Shown: piece after piece, positions 20,020-28,424 of the stretch | How positions within the stretch are numbered: the first letter of the stretch is position 1 | How the letters are laid out: each line of letters starts with the position of its first letter | Origin: Saccharomyces mikatae IFO 1815 | Taxonomy: Eukaryota; Ascomycota; Saccharomycetes; Saccharomycetales; Saccharomycetaceae | Length of the DNA stretch: 64,000 nt | Assembly: GCF_947241705.1 (NCBI RefSeq) | Contig: NC_079269.1 | Location: forward strand, 682,001-746,000 | Direction of reading: 5' to 3' | Position numbers and translations under genes: made by a program | The notes under the pieces: model-generated | The model's database searches: none | Told to the model about the DNA's origin: nothing | What the model saw: only the letters and a program-made list of their open reading frames with translations

Positions 20020-21837
20020 TTATATTCGGTCTATATCTATTGTGGTTTCACACGATGGAATGCTCGTCTGAATGCACCTATCGATTGCTAACCTTAAAAT
20101 CAGCTCGTCATCGTTGGATCCGCCTTTCATGGTTATCTTAATTAATACCACATAAAGCGTGAAATTCACTTTGCTTATTACTATATCATCGTAATTCAAA
20201 ATGTATCTGGATTTGAACTCACTCAATCTCTCGATTTGGTCCTTGATCATGTTTTTTATAGTTGTTGGATTTTCAGTGGAAGTGGTAGGATTTATGAACG
20301 CTGTTTTGACCGTCTTTGTATTCATCGTGGCTATTGGTAGTGAGCTCATTGATCTTGGACGTACAGGTGGATTTACTTTACTTGATTTAGACTCAACCTG
20401 TTGAGTATGGGTAGTCGCATCAGCGCTGGAATTGTTATTGAATAAGGCTGAATCGGACAAAGATGTGGTGGAAAAGCCCATTAGTAGTACCGTTGAAGTC
20501 CACCGAGCTATAGTTAGCCCATGCCATAGAATTAAAATTGAAATTATCAAAGTAGCCAGATAATCGGATATACTTGATAAAAAGTCCAATAATAAGGGAT
20601 AAGTGAACAAATATGCTGTGTAAGTGATAGTGATTATTGGATTCTTCGTCTTTAAATTGCTATATTTGTTAGCGTAAAACGTCTTATAAAGTGATAATGT
20701 CGATAGTACGAGATTGATCAGAAGAATACCATACCACAAAGTAATATTTTCGTTCTGGGAATCATTAGCACTAGCAACATGGGAATGGGGAATTTGCTCG
20801 TTAATTTCATCGTGATCGTGGATATTTGTCAATGCGTTACCTGATTCTACAAAGAGAACTATGAGTTCTTCAATAATATGGAATAAAAGGTCTAGCCCTA
20901 CAAAGCATAATGAAACGGCAAGTGCAAAGCTTAGTAGGACGTCTATTCTATTTAGTCCGAAGGGAAATGTGATTGTGCCCGTGAACCAAACCTGGAATTG
21001 AGACAGATTCTCCACAAAAATGATTACTAAAGACCCGATAATATCGTAAGTAATGAAATGCGATAGTGTGATAAAATTACTCCACGAATATAAGTGCCCT
21101 ATTTGAAAAGTGATTAGGCATGCCAAAATCTGTAAAGCAGCAATAGATAACTGAATGTGAGCCTTCGGCCATGGTAAATTTGACACTAAATCATTTAAAT
21201 CTGGAATGGGAAGTGATTTAGCAATGTTTAAAGGGATTTTTACTTCAGGTTCTTGGAAAAAATTCATGGACACAGAGGAATGCTTATAACGATGACCCTT
21301 ACGGAACGAAGTCCTTGATGCAGCTGAAGAGGGCGGTGTCTGCTGATGCGGTTGTAACGTAGATGCTGTAAAATTAAAAGGAGAATCCAAGGTTATAGAT
21401 GATCTTTTGCCGTTGCCAGCGTCCGGAGAAATACCTCTTACTGGCGATCTTGTTCTAGGAGGAGGCGGCACTAACTTTGATCCCGGTATATATTTGAGTG
21501 ATTGCCTTCGACTTTCATTGCTTTTCCCCTTTAGTACAACAGCTTCATTAGCATTACTGTTACTAGAAGCGTTCTCACCAAAAGTGAAGGAAGGGTTGTA
21601 AATGATACTAGAACTGGAATTGTTACCTTCTTTGGCAGAATAGAATAGCGAACTGGGCCTGGGTGATGCAAAGAGTCCCCTGTTTTGTGATGGAACGCCG
21701 TCTTGGTTTCCAACAGCAGTCATATTGGACAATGAAAATGACGAAGCATCGGAATCATTCAATTTAGGAGTTTGGAAAGCAATTTCTGGGGACAAATTGT
21801 CCTCCTCCTGTATAGCATTCATTTGTGGCGTCTCCAT
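20020..21837 (-). CDS. ZRG17: Zn2+ transporter of the cation diffusion facilitator family, ER subunit
   Basis: A 605-residue protein read from the ATG at 21837 (METPQMNAIQ); the frame continues ten codons upstream without family support. The first ~200 residues are Ser/Pro-rich and cytosolic. About six membrane segments follow from about 215 to 470, interrupted by a His/Asp-containing loop (HDHDEI), then a cytosolic CDF C-terminal domain. Known role: forms a heteromer with Msc2 that moves zinc into the ER and other early secretory compartments. Its name reflects zinc regulation, and a perfect Zap1 site lies 73 bp upstream. Confidence 0.96.
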   Translation of the reverse strand: METPQMNAIQEEDNLSPEIAFQTPKLNDSDASSFSLSNMTAVGNQDGVPSQNRGLFASPRPSSLFYSAKEGNNSSSSIIYNPSFTFGENASSNSNANEAVVLKGKSNESRRQSLKYIPGSKLVPPPPRTRSPVRGISPDAGNGKRSSITLDSPFNFTASTLQPHQQTPPSSAASRTSFRKGHRYKHSSVSMNFFQEPEVKIPLNIAKSLPIPDLNDLVSNLPWPKAHIQLSIAALQILACLITFQIGHLYSWSNFITLSHFITYDIIGSLVIIFVENLSQFQVWFTGTITFPFGLNRIDVLLSFALAVSLCFVGLDLLFHIIEELIVLFVESGNALTNIHDHDEINEQIPHSHVASANDSQNENITLWYGILLINLVLSTLSLYKTFYANKYSNLKTKNPIITITYTAYLFTYPLLLDFLSSISDYLATLIISILILWHGLTIARWTSTVLLMGFSTTSLSDSALFNNNSSADATTHTQQVESKSSKVNPPVRPRSMSSLPIATMNTKTVKTAFINPTTSTENPTTIKNMIKDQIERLSEFKSRYILNYDDIVISKVNFTLYVVLIKITMKGGSNDDELILRLAIDRCIQTSIPSCETTIDIDRI

Positions 21838-21909
21838 GGTTCTTTCCCTATTTGTGATCTTACCCACAAGCCACTAAATATAAATGTTCGCTCTCTCAAT
21901 ATTCAAAAT

Positions 21910-21920
21910 ACCTTCAAGGT
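21910..21920. promoter_or_regulatory. Zinc-responsive element (Zap1 site) of ZRG17
   Basis: ACCTTCAAGGT is an exact match to the palindromic Zap1 consensus ACCTTNAAGGT, 73-83 bp before the ZRG17 start. It predicts induction under zinc deficiency. Confidence 0.88.
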
Positions 21921-22105
21921 TCATCAAGTTTAGTAGTAACATTCCCGTTATTAGGCAAATCGGGATAATTGTGGAAAACTTTTTGAGGCGGCATTACCCG
22001 CGCTGAAATTTAACAATAATAAAGATAATAATATATCATTAGCAGCCTCGTCACAACAATAGATGGTATGTTTGATAATGATTTATGGACTGAGGTACGA
22101 AAAAG

Positions 22106-22867
22106 ATGGTTAGCAAGAATCAGTTTAAAGGCAGCAGCTCTACACTAGCGCAGTTGATCCAAGAGGTCGGACAGAGCGGGATAAAAAAGCCTTTGTTTCG
22201 GTACCAGGTACCACGTTCGGTACGATGGGCTTCCACCGCTCTAAGTGTAGTGTTCCTCACGTATGGTGCTGCATACACTGATATGTCGTGGAGAACTGCT
22301 CGAGAGGTGTACGGAAATGCTACCGAGGAGAAACAACGCAGTCTGTGGTTCAAGTGCAAGACATTTGGACCTGTGGCTTTAGGGGTCTTACCAGTGATTT
22401 TAGCTGCCGGTACGAAGCACGTAACTTCAAGGCTAGTTACAGAAATGACATATCTGCCACCAATTAAGAACAGTACGGTACCGCGTTGCCAATTGACTCG
22501 CTGCACCCCCTTTTTAGGAAGACCTGTAACCATTACTAGGGAGGTTCATGAACTATCCAAGAACAAGGCCACTAAGATCTTCACTGGAGTAGGTTCACAA
22601 GGTATGGAGGACAAGGCCACTTTTGTGTTCTTTATACAAGATAAAAAGGCTACTTCATTCTTCAACAAATTTTACATTTTCTCAAGGTCTGGTAGCGTTG
22701 TTAGGAGTGACGCCAGGATCTTAGATTGCTTCTTCAACGAGGTGGCAGACAATAAGTTGTTAAACAAGTCGATATTGACACAGATTCTTTCACGTACCTC
22801 TGCCAAGAGTCAATTTCACTCGAGCAATTCCAGGTCATCTATAAGAAATATTGTAAAGCCCAAGTAG
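22106..22867 (+). CDS. MRX15: Mitochondrial ribosome-associated membrane protein Mrx15 (YNR040W)
   Basis: A 253-residue protein close to the 256 residues of YNR040W. The N-terminus is basic and could be a mitochondrial presequence. Two hydrophobic segments are visible around residues 44-60 and 89-105, followed by a soluble C-terminal domain of about 140 residues. Known role in S. cerevisiae: Mrx15 is an inner-membrane protein that binds the large mitochondrial ribosomal subunit and overlaps with Mba1 in co-translational membrane insertion. A Puf3-type site just after the stop fits mitochondrial regulation. It converges closely with COQ2. Confidence 0.9.
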   Translation: MVSKNQFKGSSSTLAQLIQEVGQSGIKKPLFRYQVPRSVRWASTALSVVFLTYGAAYTDMSWRTAREVYGNATEEKQRSLWFKCKTFGPVALGVLPVILAAGTKHVTSRLVTEMTYLPPIKNSTVPRCQLTRCTPFLGRPVTITREVHELSKNKATKIFTGVGSQGMEDKATFVFFIQDKKATSFFNKFYIFSRSGSVVRSDARILDCFFNEVADNKLLNKSILTQILSRTSAKSQFHSSNSRSSIRNIVKPK

Positions 22868-22891
22868 TTACGGAAATCTACATAAGAAAAG

Positions 22892-22901
22892 CATGTAAAT
22901 A
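22892..22901 (+). promoter_or_regulatory. Full Puf3-type site in the MRX15 3' UTR
   Basis: CATGTAAATA starts 25 nt after the MRX15 stop on the sense strand and matches the extended Puf3 consensus. Confidence 0.75.
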
Positions 22902-22945
22902 ACAATACAATAAAAGAACAATGGAACGCTTGTATATGCACGCAA

Positions 22946-22953
22946 TATTTACA
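22946..22953 (-). promoter_or_regulatory. Puf3-type core overlapping the COQ2 stop codon
   Basis: TGTAAATA on the minus strand includes the COQ2 TAA stop. It matches the Puf3 core but not the upstream C, and its position at the stop is unusual, so function is uncertain. Confidence 0.4.
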
Positions 22954-24052
22954 GAAACCCGAGCAATCTTAAGATGTAATCGACCGTTAAGGCATATGTA
23001 AAGTAGAGTCCGGTGTTGATGTTCCCATTGAAATACTTCCAGCAGTTTTTGGGATTGTCAAGGTCCACTTTCTTTATCATGCCGAACAACCTGTAGGCAA
23101 AGAGTCCTAGTCCACCAAGGAACCCAGGCCCCCACAACAACCCACTGTTAAAGCCTGCGGCAGCTAGCAATGTGATTTGAGATATTGACATAGCCTTCAT
23201 GATGGACTTTGTACGTGGACCCCAAGCCAAGGCAGTAGATTTGATTCCGGCCTTGATGTCAAACTTTTTATCTTGGTGGGCATATATAGTATCGTAAGTC
23301 ATACACCACAAGTAACTACTCAAGTACAAGGGTATCATTGTAGGCCAATTCATTATACCCATGGCTGGAAATCCAAGCAGTGCCCCCCAATTGAAACATG
23401 CACTCAATGCAGCCTGAGGATAGTACGTAAACCGCTTAAACAAAGGGTATGTGAACACTATGGGCAAAGATGCGAGGCCCAGCCACCAGCACTGGGCAGG
23501 AAGCAACGATAGGACGCCCATTCCGACCAGAGTTTGAGTACCCAAGAATACCAGCGCCCCACGGGGGCTCACTCTGCCGGAAGCAATGGGTCTCTCGACA
23601 GACCTGATAACCCTTTGATCCAGTTTTCTATCTAAATAGTCGTTGATAGTGCAGCCAGCACCCCTCATTACCAGGGCACCTACACCAAAAATACCCAACA
23701 TTCCAGCTGTTGCGCCCAATGTAGCACCTTGCATCATAGCTCCCATGATTATTGACCAAGTACAAGGCAAATATAACAACCACGTGCCCACAGGTTTCTC
23801 TAGCCTCATCAGCTCTGCATAGGGTATCCATTTCTTGGGCAACCGAGATATGAACGGCCCCAGCCCATCCAATCTTTCCTTTCGTGCTACTTCCAACTCT
23901 TTTGACGTGAACGTGGGTGCTGAATTCTTCGAGAAAGAGGAGGATGACATAAATTTCTTTCTACCGATTCCACTGATTCCAGCAATGGTAACTCGACCGC
24001 TGCCCACGATTGACTTTCCTAGCAAAATACTGCTTCTACACCAAACAAACAT
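22949..24052 (-). CDS. COQ2: 4-hydroxybenzoate polyprenyltransferase (coenzyme Q)
   Basis: A 367-residue UbiA-superfamily membrane enzyme. A basic, Ser-rich mitochondrial presequence occupies about the first 45 residues. The two aspartate-rich prenyl-diphosphate/Mg2+ motifs are NDYLDRKLDQR near residue 136 and DKKFDIKAG near 258. Multiple hydrophobic helices are visible between and after them. Known role: attaches the hexaprenyl tail to 4-hydroxybenzoate in the inner mitochondrial membrane, the first ring-committed step in ubiquinone synthesis. It is divergent from ERG19, another user of isoprenoid precursors. Confidence 0.96.
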   Translation of the reverse strand: MFVWCRSSILLGKSIVGSGRVTIAGISGIGRKKFMSSSSFSKNSAPTFTSKELEVARKERLDGLGPFISRLPKKWIPYAELMRLEKPVGTWLLYLPCTWSIIMGAMMQGATLGATAGMLGIFGVGALVMRGAGCTINDYLDRKLDQRVIRSVERPIASGRVSPRGALVFLGTQTLVGMGVLSLLPAQCWWLGLASLPIVFTYPLFKRFTYYPQAALSACFNWGALLGFPAMGIMNWPTMIPLYLSSYLWCMTYDTIYAHQDKKFDIKAGIKSTALAWGPRTKSIMKAMSISQITLLAAAGFNSGLLWGPGFLGGLGLFAYRLFGMIKKVDLDNPKNCWKYFNGNINTGLYFTYALTVDYILRLLGFL

Positions 24053-24188
24053 TACTTGACACTCTTATCATACGACTGCTACCCCCCTGCTGATTCCTTC
24101 AACACAGTCCCCTCTCTTGACAAACTTGCTTCTGCTTTTGACCTTGTTCTTTTGAAACTTTTCACGATGCCGAAATCGCCGAAATGGC

Positions 24189-24222
24189 TCGTTTAGCCTT
24201 TTCTCGAAGATTAGTATATAAA
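24189..24222 (+). promoter_or_regulatory. AR1/Upc2-type element and TATA box of ERG19
   Basis: TCGTTTAG at 24189-24196 matches the AR1 consensus TCGTTYAG bound by the sterol regulator Upc2, and TATATAAA at 24215-24222 lies 69 bp before the ATG. Both fit sterol- or oxygen-responsive expression. The assignment is by motif only. Confidence 0.55.
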
Positions 24223-24290
24223 GAGCATGCATCGCGCTGATAATGATGAGGTAACATTGGCCACATTCTGAAATCAGTGAGCCTAGCACA

Positions 24291-25481
24291 ATGTCCATCT
24301 ACACAGCATCAGTCACCGCACCCGTTAACATTGCCACTTTGAAATATTGGGGGAAAAGAGACACCAAGTTGAATCTGCCCACCAACTCGTCCATCTCAGT
24401 GACTTTATCTCAGGATGACTTGAGAACTTTGACCTCTGCAGCCGCCGCACCTGAGTTTGAAAGTGACACCTTATGGTTAAATGGAGAACCACACAGCATT
24501 GACAATGAGAGAACTCAAAACTGTCTGCGCGACCTGCGCCAGTTGAGGAAAGAAATGGAATCTAAAGACGCTTCGTTGCCCACTCTATCTCAATGGAAAC
24601 TTCACATTGTTTCCGAAAATAACTTTCCTACAGCTGCCGGCTTAGCTTCCTCAGCTGCCGGATTCGCTGCTTTGGTCTCTGCCATTGCAAAATTATACCA
24701 ATTACCACAATCCACTTCAGAAATCTCAAGAATTGCTAGAAAGGGTTCTGGTTCAGCTTGTAGATCTTTGTTCGGCGGGTACGTAGCTTGGGAAATGGGG
24801 AAAGCTGATGATGGTCACGATTCTATGGCGGTACAGATTGCGGACAGCTCCGACTGGCCTCAGATGAAAGCCTGTGTTCTAGTCGTCAGTGATATCAAAA
24901 AGGACGTCAGTTCCACCCAAGGTATGCAATTGACTGTGGAAACCTCTGAATTATTTAAAGAAAGAATCGAACACGTCGTACCAAAGAGATTCGAGATCAT
25001 GCGTAAAGCCATTGTCGAGAAAGATTTTGCCACTTTTGCCAAGGAAACAATGATGGATTCCAATTCTTTCCATGCCACATGTTTGGACTCTTTCCCTCCA
25101 ATATTTTACATGAATGACACTTCCAAGCGCATTATTAGTTGGTGCCACACCATTAACCAGTTTTATGGTGAAACAATTGTCGCATACACTTTTGATGCTG
25201 GTCCAAATGCTGTGTTATACTACTTATCTGAAAACGAATCGAAGCTGTTTGCATTTATTTATAAACTGTTTGGAGCTGTTCCAGGATGGGACAAGAAGTT
25301 TACTGTTGAACAGCTTGAGGCTTTCAACCAACAATTTGAATCCTCTAACTTTACTGCGCGTGAATTGGACCTTGAGTTACAAAGTGGTGTTTCCAGAGTG
25401 ATTTTGACTCAAGTTGGCTCAGGCCCCCAAGAAACGAAAGAATCTCTGATTGACGCAAAGACCGGTTTGCCAAATAAATAA
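24291..25481 (+). CDS. ERG19: Mevalonate diphosphate decarboxylase
   Basis: A 396-residue GHMP-superfamily enzyme (also called MVD1), full length and very close to the S. cerevisiae protein. The ATP-binding glycine-rich loop is PTAAGLASSAAG at residues 113-124. The substrate-binding N-terminus NIATLKYWGKRD and the FDAGPNA segment near residue 300 carry conserved catalytic-site residues. Known role: ATP-dependent decarboxylation of mevalonate-5-diphosphate to isopentenyl diphosphate, the last step of the mevalonate pathway, in the cytosol. Confidence 0.97.
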   Translation: MSIYTASVTAPVNIATLKYWGKRDTKLNLPTNSSISVTLSQDDLRTLTSAAAAPEFESDTLWLNGEPHSIDNERTQNCLRDLRQLRKEMESKDASLPTLSQWKLHIVSENNFPTAAGLASSAAGFAALVSAIAKLYQLPQSTSEISRIARKGSGSACRSLFGGYVAWEMGKADDGHDSMAVQIADSSDWPQMKACVLVVSDIKKDVSSTQGMQLTVETSELFKERIEHVVPKRFEIMRKAIVEKDFATFAKETMMDSNSFHATCLDSFPPIFYMNDTSKRIISWCHTINQFYGETIVAYTFDAGPNAVLYYLSENESKLFAFIYKLFGAVPGWDKKFTVEQLEAFNQQFESSNFTARELDLELQSGVSRVILTQVGSGPQETKESLIDAKTGLPNK

Positions 25482-25726
25482 GATCGTTTAATTCGATATG
25501 TAACACTTTTTCTTTTTCTTTTACAATAGCTAATATACGTTTCCTCTACACGATTGGTCGGAATGACCGAACTTCAATTCACGAACGTCTGCGACGGATA
25601 TAGCGCTGGGAGAGAGTTTGATAGTTCTTATTCTCTTGATGATTTTCACAGAAGCTTCCATCTGAGCTTATAATTTGCGTATCCATAGCCGCATGCCAAC
25701 AATCAATTAAATCAAACATAACCTTT

Positions 25727-25885
25727 TGTTTCATTTTGAAAAGTCCTCACTATTTGCTCAGTCTACGTTTGCAGAATATCCCACCACGTCTTTTTCTCTA
25801 TAGGCTAGCCTTCACTTGTAAAGTTCCTTTTTAGTTAATGCACGTTTCAAGTGAAAACACGTTACAGCCGTATTTTTCTGAAACA
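25727..25885. promoter_or_regulatory. Two pheromone response elements upstream of AGA1
   Basis: TGTTTCA at 25727-25733 and its inverse TGAAACA at 25879-25885 match the Ste12 site exactly, about 350 and 200 bp before the AGA1 start. They fit mating-pheromone induction of the agglutinin anchor. Confidence 0.7.
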
Positions 25886-25957
25886 AGATTAAAACACTGC
25901 AATGACTTAAAACAAGCAACTACCAAAGCAAGTAGTTTTTGATAAGGAATCAAGGGA

Positions 25958-25967
25958 TATATAAATA
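25958..25967 (+). promoter_or_regulatory. TATA box of AGA1
   Basis: TATATAAATA lies 113-122 bp before the ATG, a normal spacing for a strongly inducible yeast promoter. Confidence 0.65.
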
Positions 25968-26079
25968 CAGGAGCAATGGGTTATTACCAGATATTATCAT
26001 GGACTTCTCCAATTTTTACGATCTTATTTGAAGCACGGCGAGCTATCATAGTAAAGGCTAAAAAACGAAACATTTTCAG

Positions 26080-28155
26080 ATGACCTTATCTTCTGCTCAT
26101 TTTACCTACCTATTCACAATACTGTTGGGATTAACCAATATTGCGTTAGCATCCAACCCAGAGACAATTTTAGTGACGGTGACGAAGACAAACAATGTAA
26201 ATGGGGCTCTTACTACCACAGTGTCGCCAGCGTTAGTCTCCACATCCACCATTGTTCAAGCTGACACCACCACCCTATACACGACTTGGTGTCCATTAAC
26301 TTTGTCCGCTACTTCTGCAATTACAGCATCCCCTTCAATATCGTACGCTGCAACGTTATCCAAGTTTAGTACGTTGACGCTATCTACTGAAGTATGCTCA
26401 CATCAGGTATGCACTTTATCGTCGACGCTACCAACTACTACCTTATCTGTCACTTCTGAGTTCACCTCATATGTTTGCCCCTCTTGTCACTCAATCTCTA
26501 TCAGCTCAACACCCAAGATAAAAACTACAACTGCAACGCCATCAAGCGTGGTTGCATCGTCAACAAGTACCTCCACAACCTCATCTGCTATTTTAGCTTC
26601 TTCAAGTATGCACACAACGTCCAGTTCAACTATGATCTCGACTTCTACCTCTCCAAGCTCTACGTCGACCTCTACTTCGACCTCTCCAAGCTCGACTTCG
26701 ACCTCTACAAGCTCTACTTCTACCTCTCCAAGCTCGACTTCGATCTCTACAAGCTCTACTTCTACCTCTCCAAGCTCGACTTCGACCTCTACAAGCTCGA
26801 CTTCGACTTCGACTTCGACTTCGACTACTTCTACCTCTCCAAGCTCTACTTCGACTACTTCAATTTCTACGTCGACCTCTACTTCGACCTCTCCAAGCTC
26901 CACTTCGACCACTTCGACCTCTACAAGCTCTACTTCTACTTCCCCAAGCTCAATTTTAGTCTCCATTAGCTCCACCTCTATTGATGAAACCTACTCATCA
27001 GTCTCGTCTGTAGTGCCATCATCGAAGTCTGCGCCATCATATACTCCATCCACACATGTTTCCTCCGTCCTTTCGACTTCGTCACATATTATGGTTACTT
27101 CTACCACATCTTCTGCTGTTGAAACAACTACCGGGTCCCAAAGCTCATCCAAGATTACTAGTCAATTCACAACTTCTTCCAAAGTTCCATCGTTTTCCGT
27201 GTCTACATACTTTACGACTGTTAGTGGCGTCACCACAATGTATACGACATGGTGCCCTTATACCTCAGGAACAGAGACTACCACACTAATCAAGACGCAT
27301 GACAGAACTGTTATTGACACTAGCACTTGTATTGACGAGTCTTGCACGACCTCTCAAACTAAAAATATCGTATCACCCTCTTTAATCACGTCCACAACGA
27401 GCGTCGCAACTTCTGTAGTTACTGCTACTGTTTCTTCATTATATGCATGCTCCACGTGTACTGAAGCATCGAGTTCATACATTTCAATACAATCAACTTC
27501 AGCAAATTCGGTAACACAAGAAACTACATCCGCACAAAATAATTCAGGGCCAACAGCAGCTTCAGGAAAAGATTTTAATAAGCATGCTACCGGTAAAAAT
27601 TATCTAACTTCTTCAGATGCATCTACCACAAGCGAAATAACTGCTACATCAAGCATTACGTCAACCTCTCAAGAACAATTATCATCCTCATTACCTTCAT
27701 CTATTAGGTCGTCGCCAAAATACATTCCATCATCTTTGTCATCATCCACATTTCCCTCAACATTTCTTTCATTGACTTCCTCTTTTGCACCTACATCATC
27801 TATCGTCAGTCCCGTATTTCTATCTAGTTCTGTACCATCATCAAGTGTCGCGCTGTTGCCAGTTACCACGCTATCACCACTCATCGCCACACCATCTACC
27901 ACTGTGGCATCGACTACTAAATCTTTACTGACTTCCACAGTATCCTCCCTTTCGTCTTCATCGACATCTATTCCTTCTTCGTTACAAACTTCTGTCACTG
28001 TAACACGAACATCTTCCAGTTCAATTTCTATGCAGTACCAAACTTCGTCAATCGTAACGGTTAGCCAATACATGGGCAATGGATCGCAACTCCATTTGCC
28101 TCTAGGTGAGTTATTCTTTGCTATCGTGGCAGTTGTTTTCAGTGCAATTTTTTAA
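26080..28155 (+). CDS. AGA1: a-agglutinin anchor subunit, GPI cell-wall mannoprotein
   Basis: A 691-residue secreted protein (about 725 in S. cerevisiae; repeat numbers vary). It begins with a signal peptide ending near ALA at residue 25 and ends with a GPI-attachment signal: a small-residue site around GNGS followed by a hydrophobic tail. Roughly half the residues are Ser/Thr. A tract of TSTSPSS-like repeats at about residues 188-290 is encoded by near-identical DNA. Two similar cysteine modules flank it (TLYTTWCP with later Cys pairs; TMYTTWCP with later Cys pairs). Known role: anchors Aga2 by disulfide bonds on a cells for mating adhesion. Expected to be heavily O-mannosylated. Confidence 0.95.
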   Translation: MTLSSAHFTYLFTILLGLTNIALASNPETILVTVTKTNNVNGALTTTVSPALVSTSTIVQADTTTLYTTWCPLTLSATSAITASPSISYAATLSKFSTLTLSTEVCSHQVCTLSSTLPTTTLSVTSEFTSYVCPSCHSISISSTPKIKTTTATPSSVVASSTSTSTTSSAILASSSMHTTSSSTMISTSTSPSSTSTSTSTSPSSTSTSTSSTSTSPSSTSISTSSTSTSPSSTSTSTSSTSTSTSTSTTSTSPSSTSTTSISTSTSTSTSPSSTSTTSTSTSSTSTSPSSILVSISSTSIDETYSSVSSVVPSSKSAPSYTPSTHVSSVLSTSSHIMVTSTTSSAVETTTGSQSSSKITSQFTTSSKVPSFSVSTYFTTVSGVTTMYTTWCPYTSGTETTTLIKTHDRTVIDTSTCIDESCTTSQTKNIVSPSLITSTTSVATSVVTATVSSLYACSTCTEASSSYISIQSTSANSVTQETTSAQNNSGPTAASGKDFNKHATGKNYLTSSDASTTSEITATSSITSTSQEQLSSSLPSSIRSSPKYIPSSLSSSTFPSTFLSLTSSFAPTSSIVSPVFLSSSVPSSSVALLPVTTLSPLIATPSTTVASTTKSLLTSTVSSLSSSSTSIPSSLQTSVTVTRTSSSSISMQYQTSSIVTVSQYMGNGSQLHLPLGELFFAIVAVVFSAIF
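26637..26955 (+). repeat. Ser/Thr-encoding imperfect tandem repeat in AGA1
   Basis: A run of short imperfect units of the form acctctacaagctctacttc / acctctccaagctcgacttcg, about 320 bp, encodes STSTSPSS-type peptides. Period and unit order vary, which suggests repeated slippage or unequal exchange. Strong strand asymmetry creates long spurious ORFs in other frames. Confidence 0.85.
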
Positions 28156-28424
28156 TAATTATTAAACTATATAGTCAATTATCTATACAAATATATACCG
28201 TTAATGCAGATAAACCCGACAATGTAATAAAAACAACAACTTTTCATCAGTATATACTTACTGACACTCGTAAGAAAGTTGGTTTATTTTAATGCGGTCT
28301 GGCAACTGTACGCGGGGATGTGCATCCAATATTAAATTACAAAATAAAGGACAGTAAGAAACAAAAGGATAGCAACGATTGTTTGAAAGCTACAAAGGTG
28401 CCCAAGCAAGCGTGGAAACACACG

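Larger units (their letters stand above)
25482..26079. other. ERG19-AGA1 intergenic region (AGA1 promoter)
   Basis: These 598 bases contain two pheromone response elements and a TATA box, annotated separately. No other gene-like content was seen. Confidence 0.6.

Noticed and set aside
22670-22680. TTTTACATTTT, an exact ARS consensus match
   Set aside because: It lies inside the MRX15 coding sequence. Single matches are common in AT-rich yeast DNA, and nothing else supports an origin here.
23273-23512. Plus-strand ORFs opposite COQ2 (the S. cerevisiae catalogue has a dubious ORF, YNR042W, overlapping this gene)
   Set aside because: They lie wholly within the COQ2 coding region on the other strand and show no protein-like composition.
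26487-26975. A 162-codon minus-strand frame rich in Glu and Val, and a 164-codon plus-strand frame rich in Asp, Leu and Tyr, over AGA1
   Set aside because: Both are shadows of the Ser/Thr repeat in AGA1: periodic DNA keeps other frames open. The peptides are pure repeat with no family.
28320-28424. Longer N-terminal readings for PET494, and likewise upstream in-frame codons for ABZ1 (10022), TRM112 (30012), FPK1 (30759), YNR048W (33858), BRE5 (40641), ZRG17 (21867) and DBP6 (17989)
   Set aside because: In each case the inner ATG gives the known family length and N-terminus. Some of the outer starts are not ATG (for example GTG at 17989).
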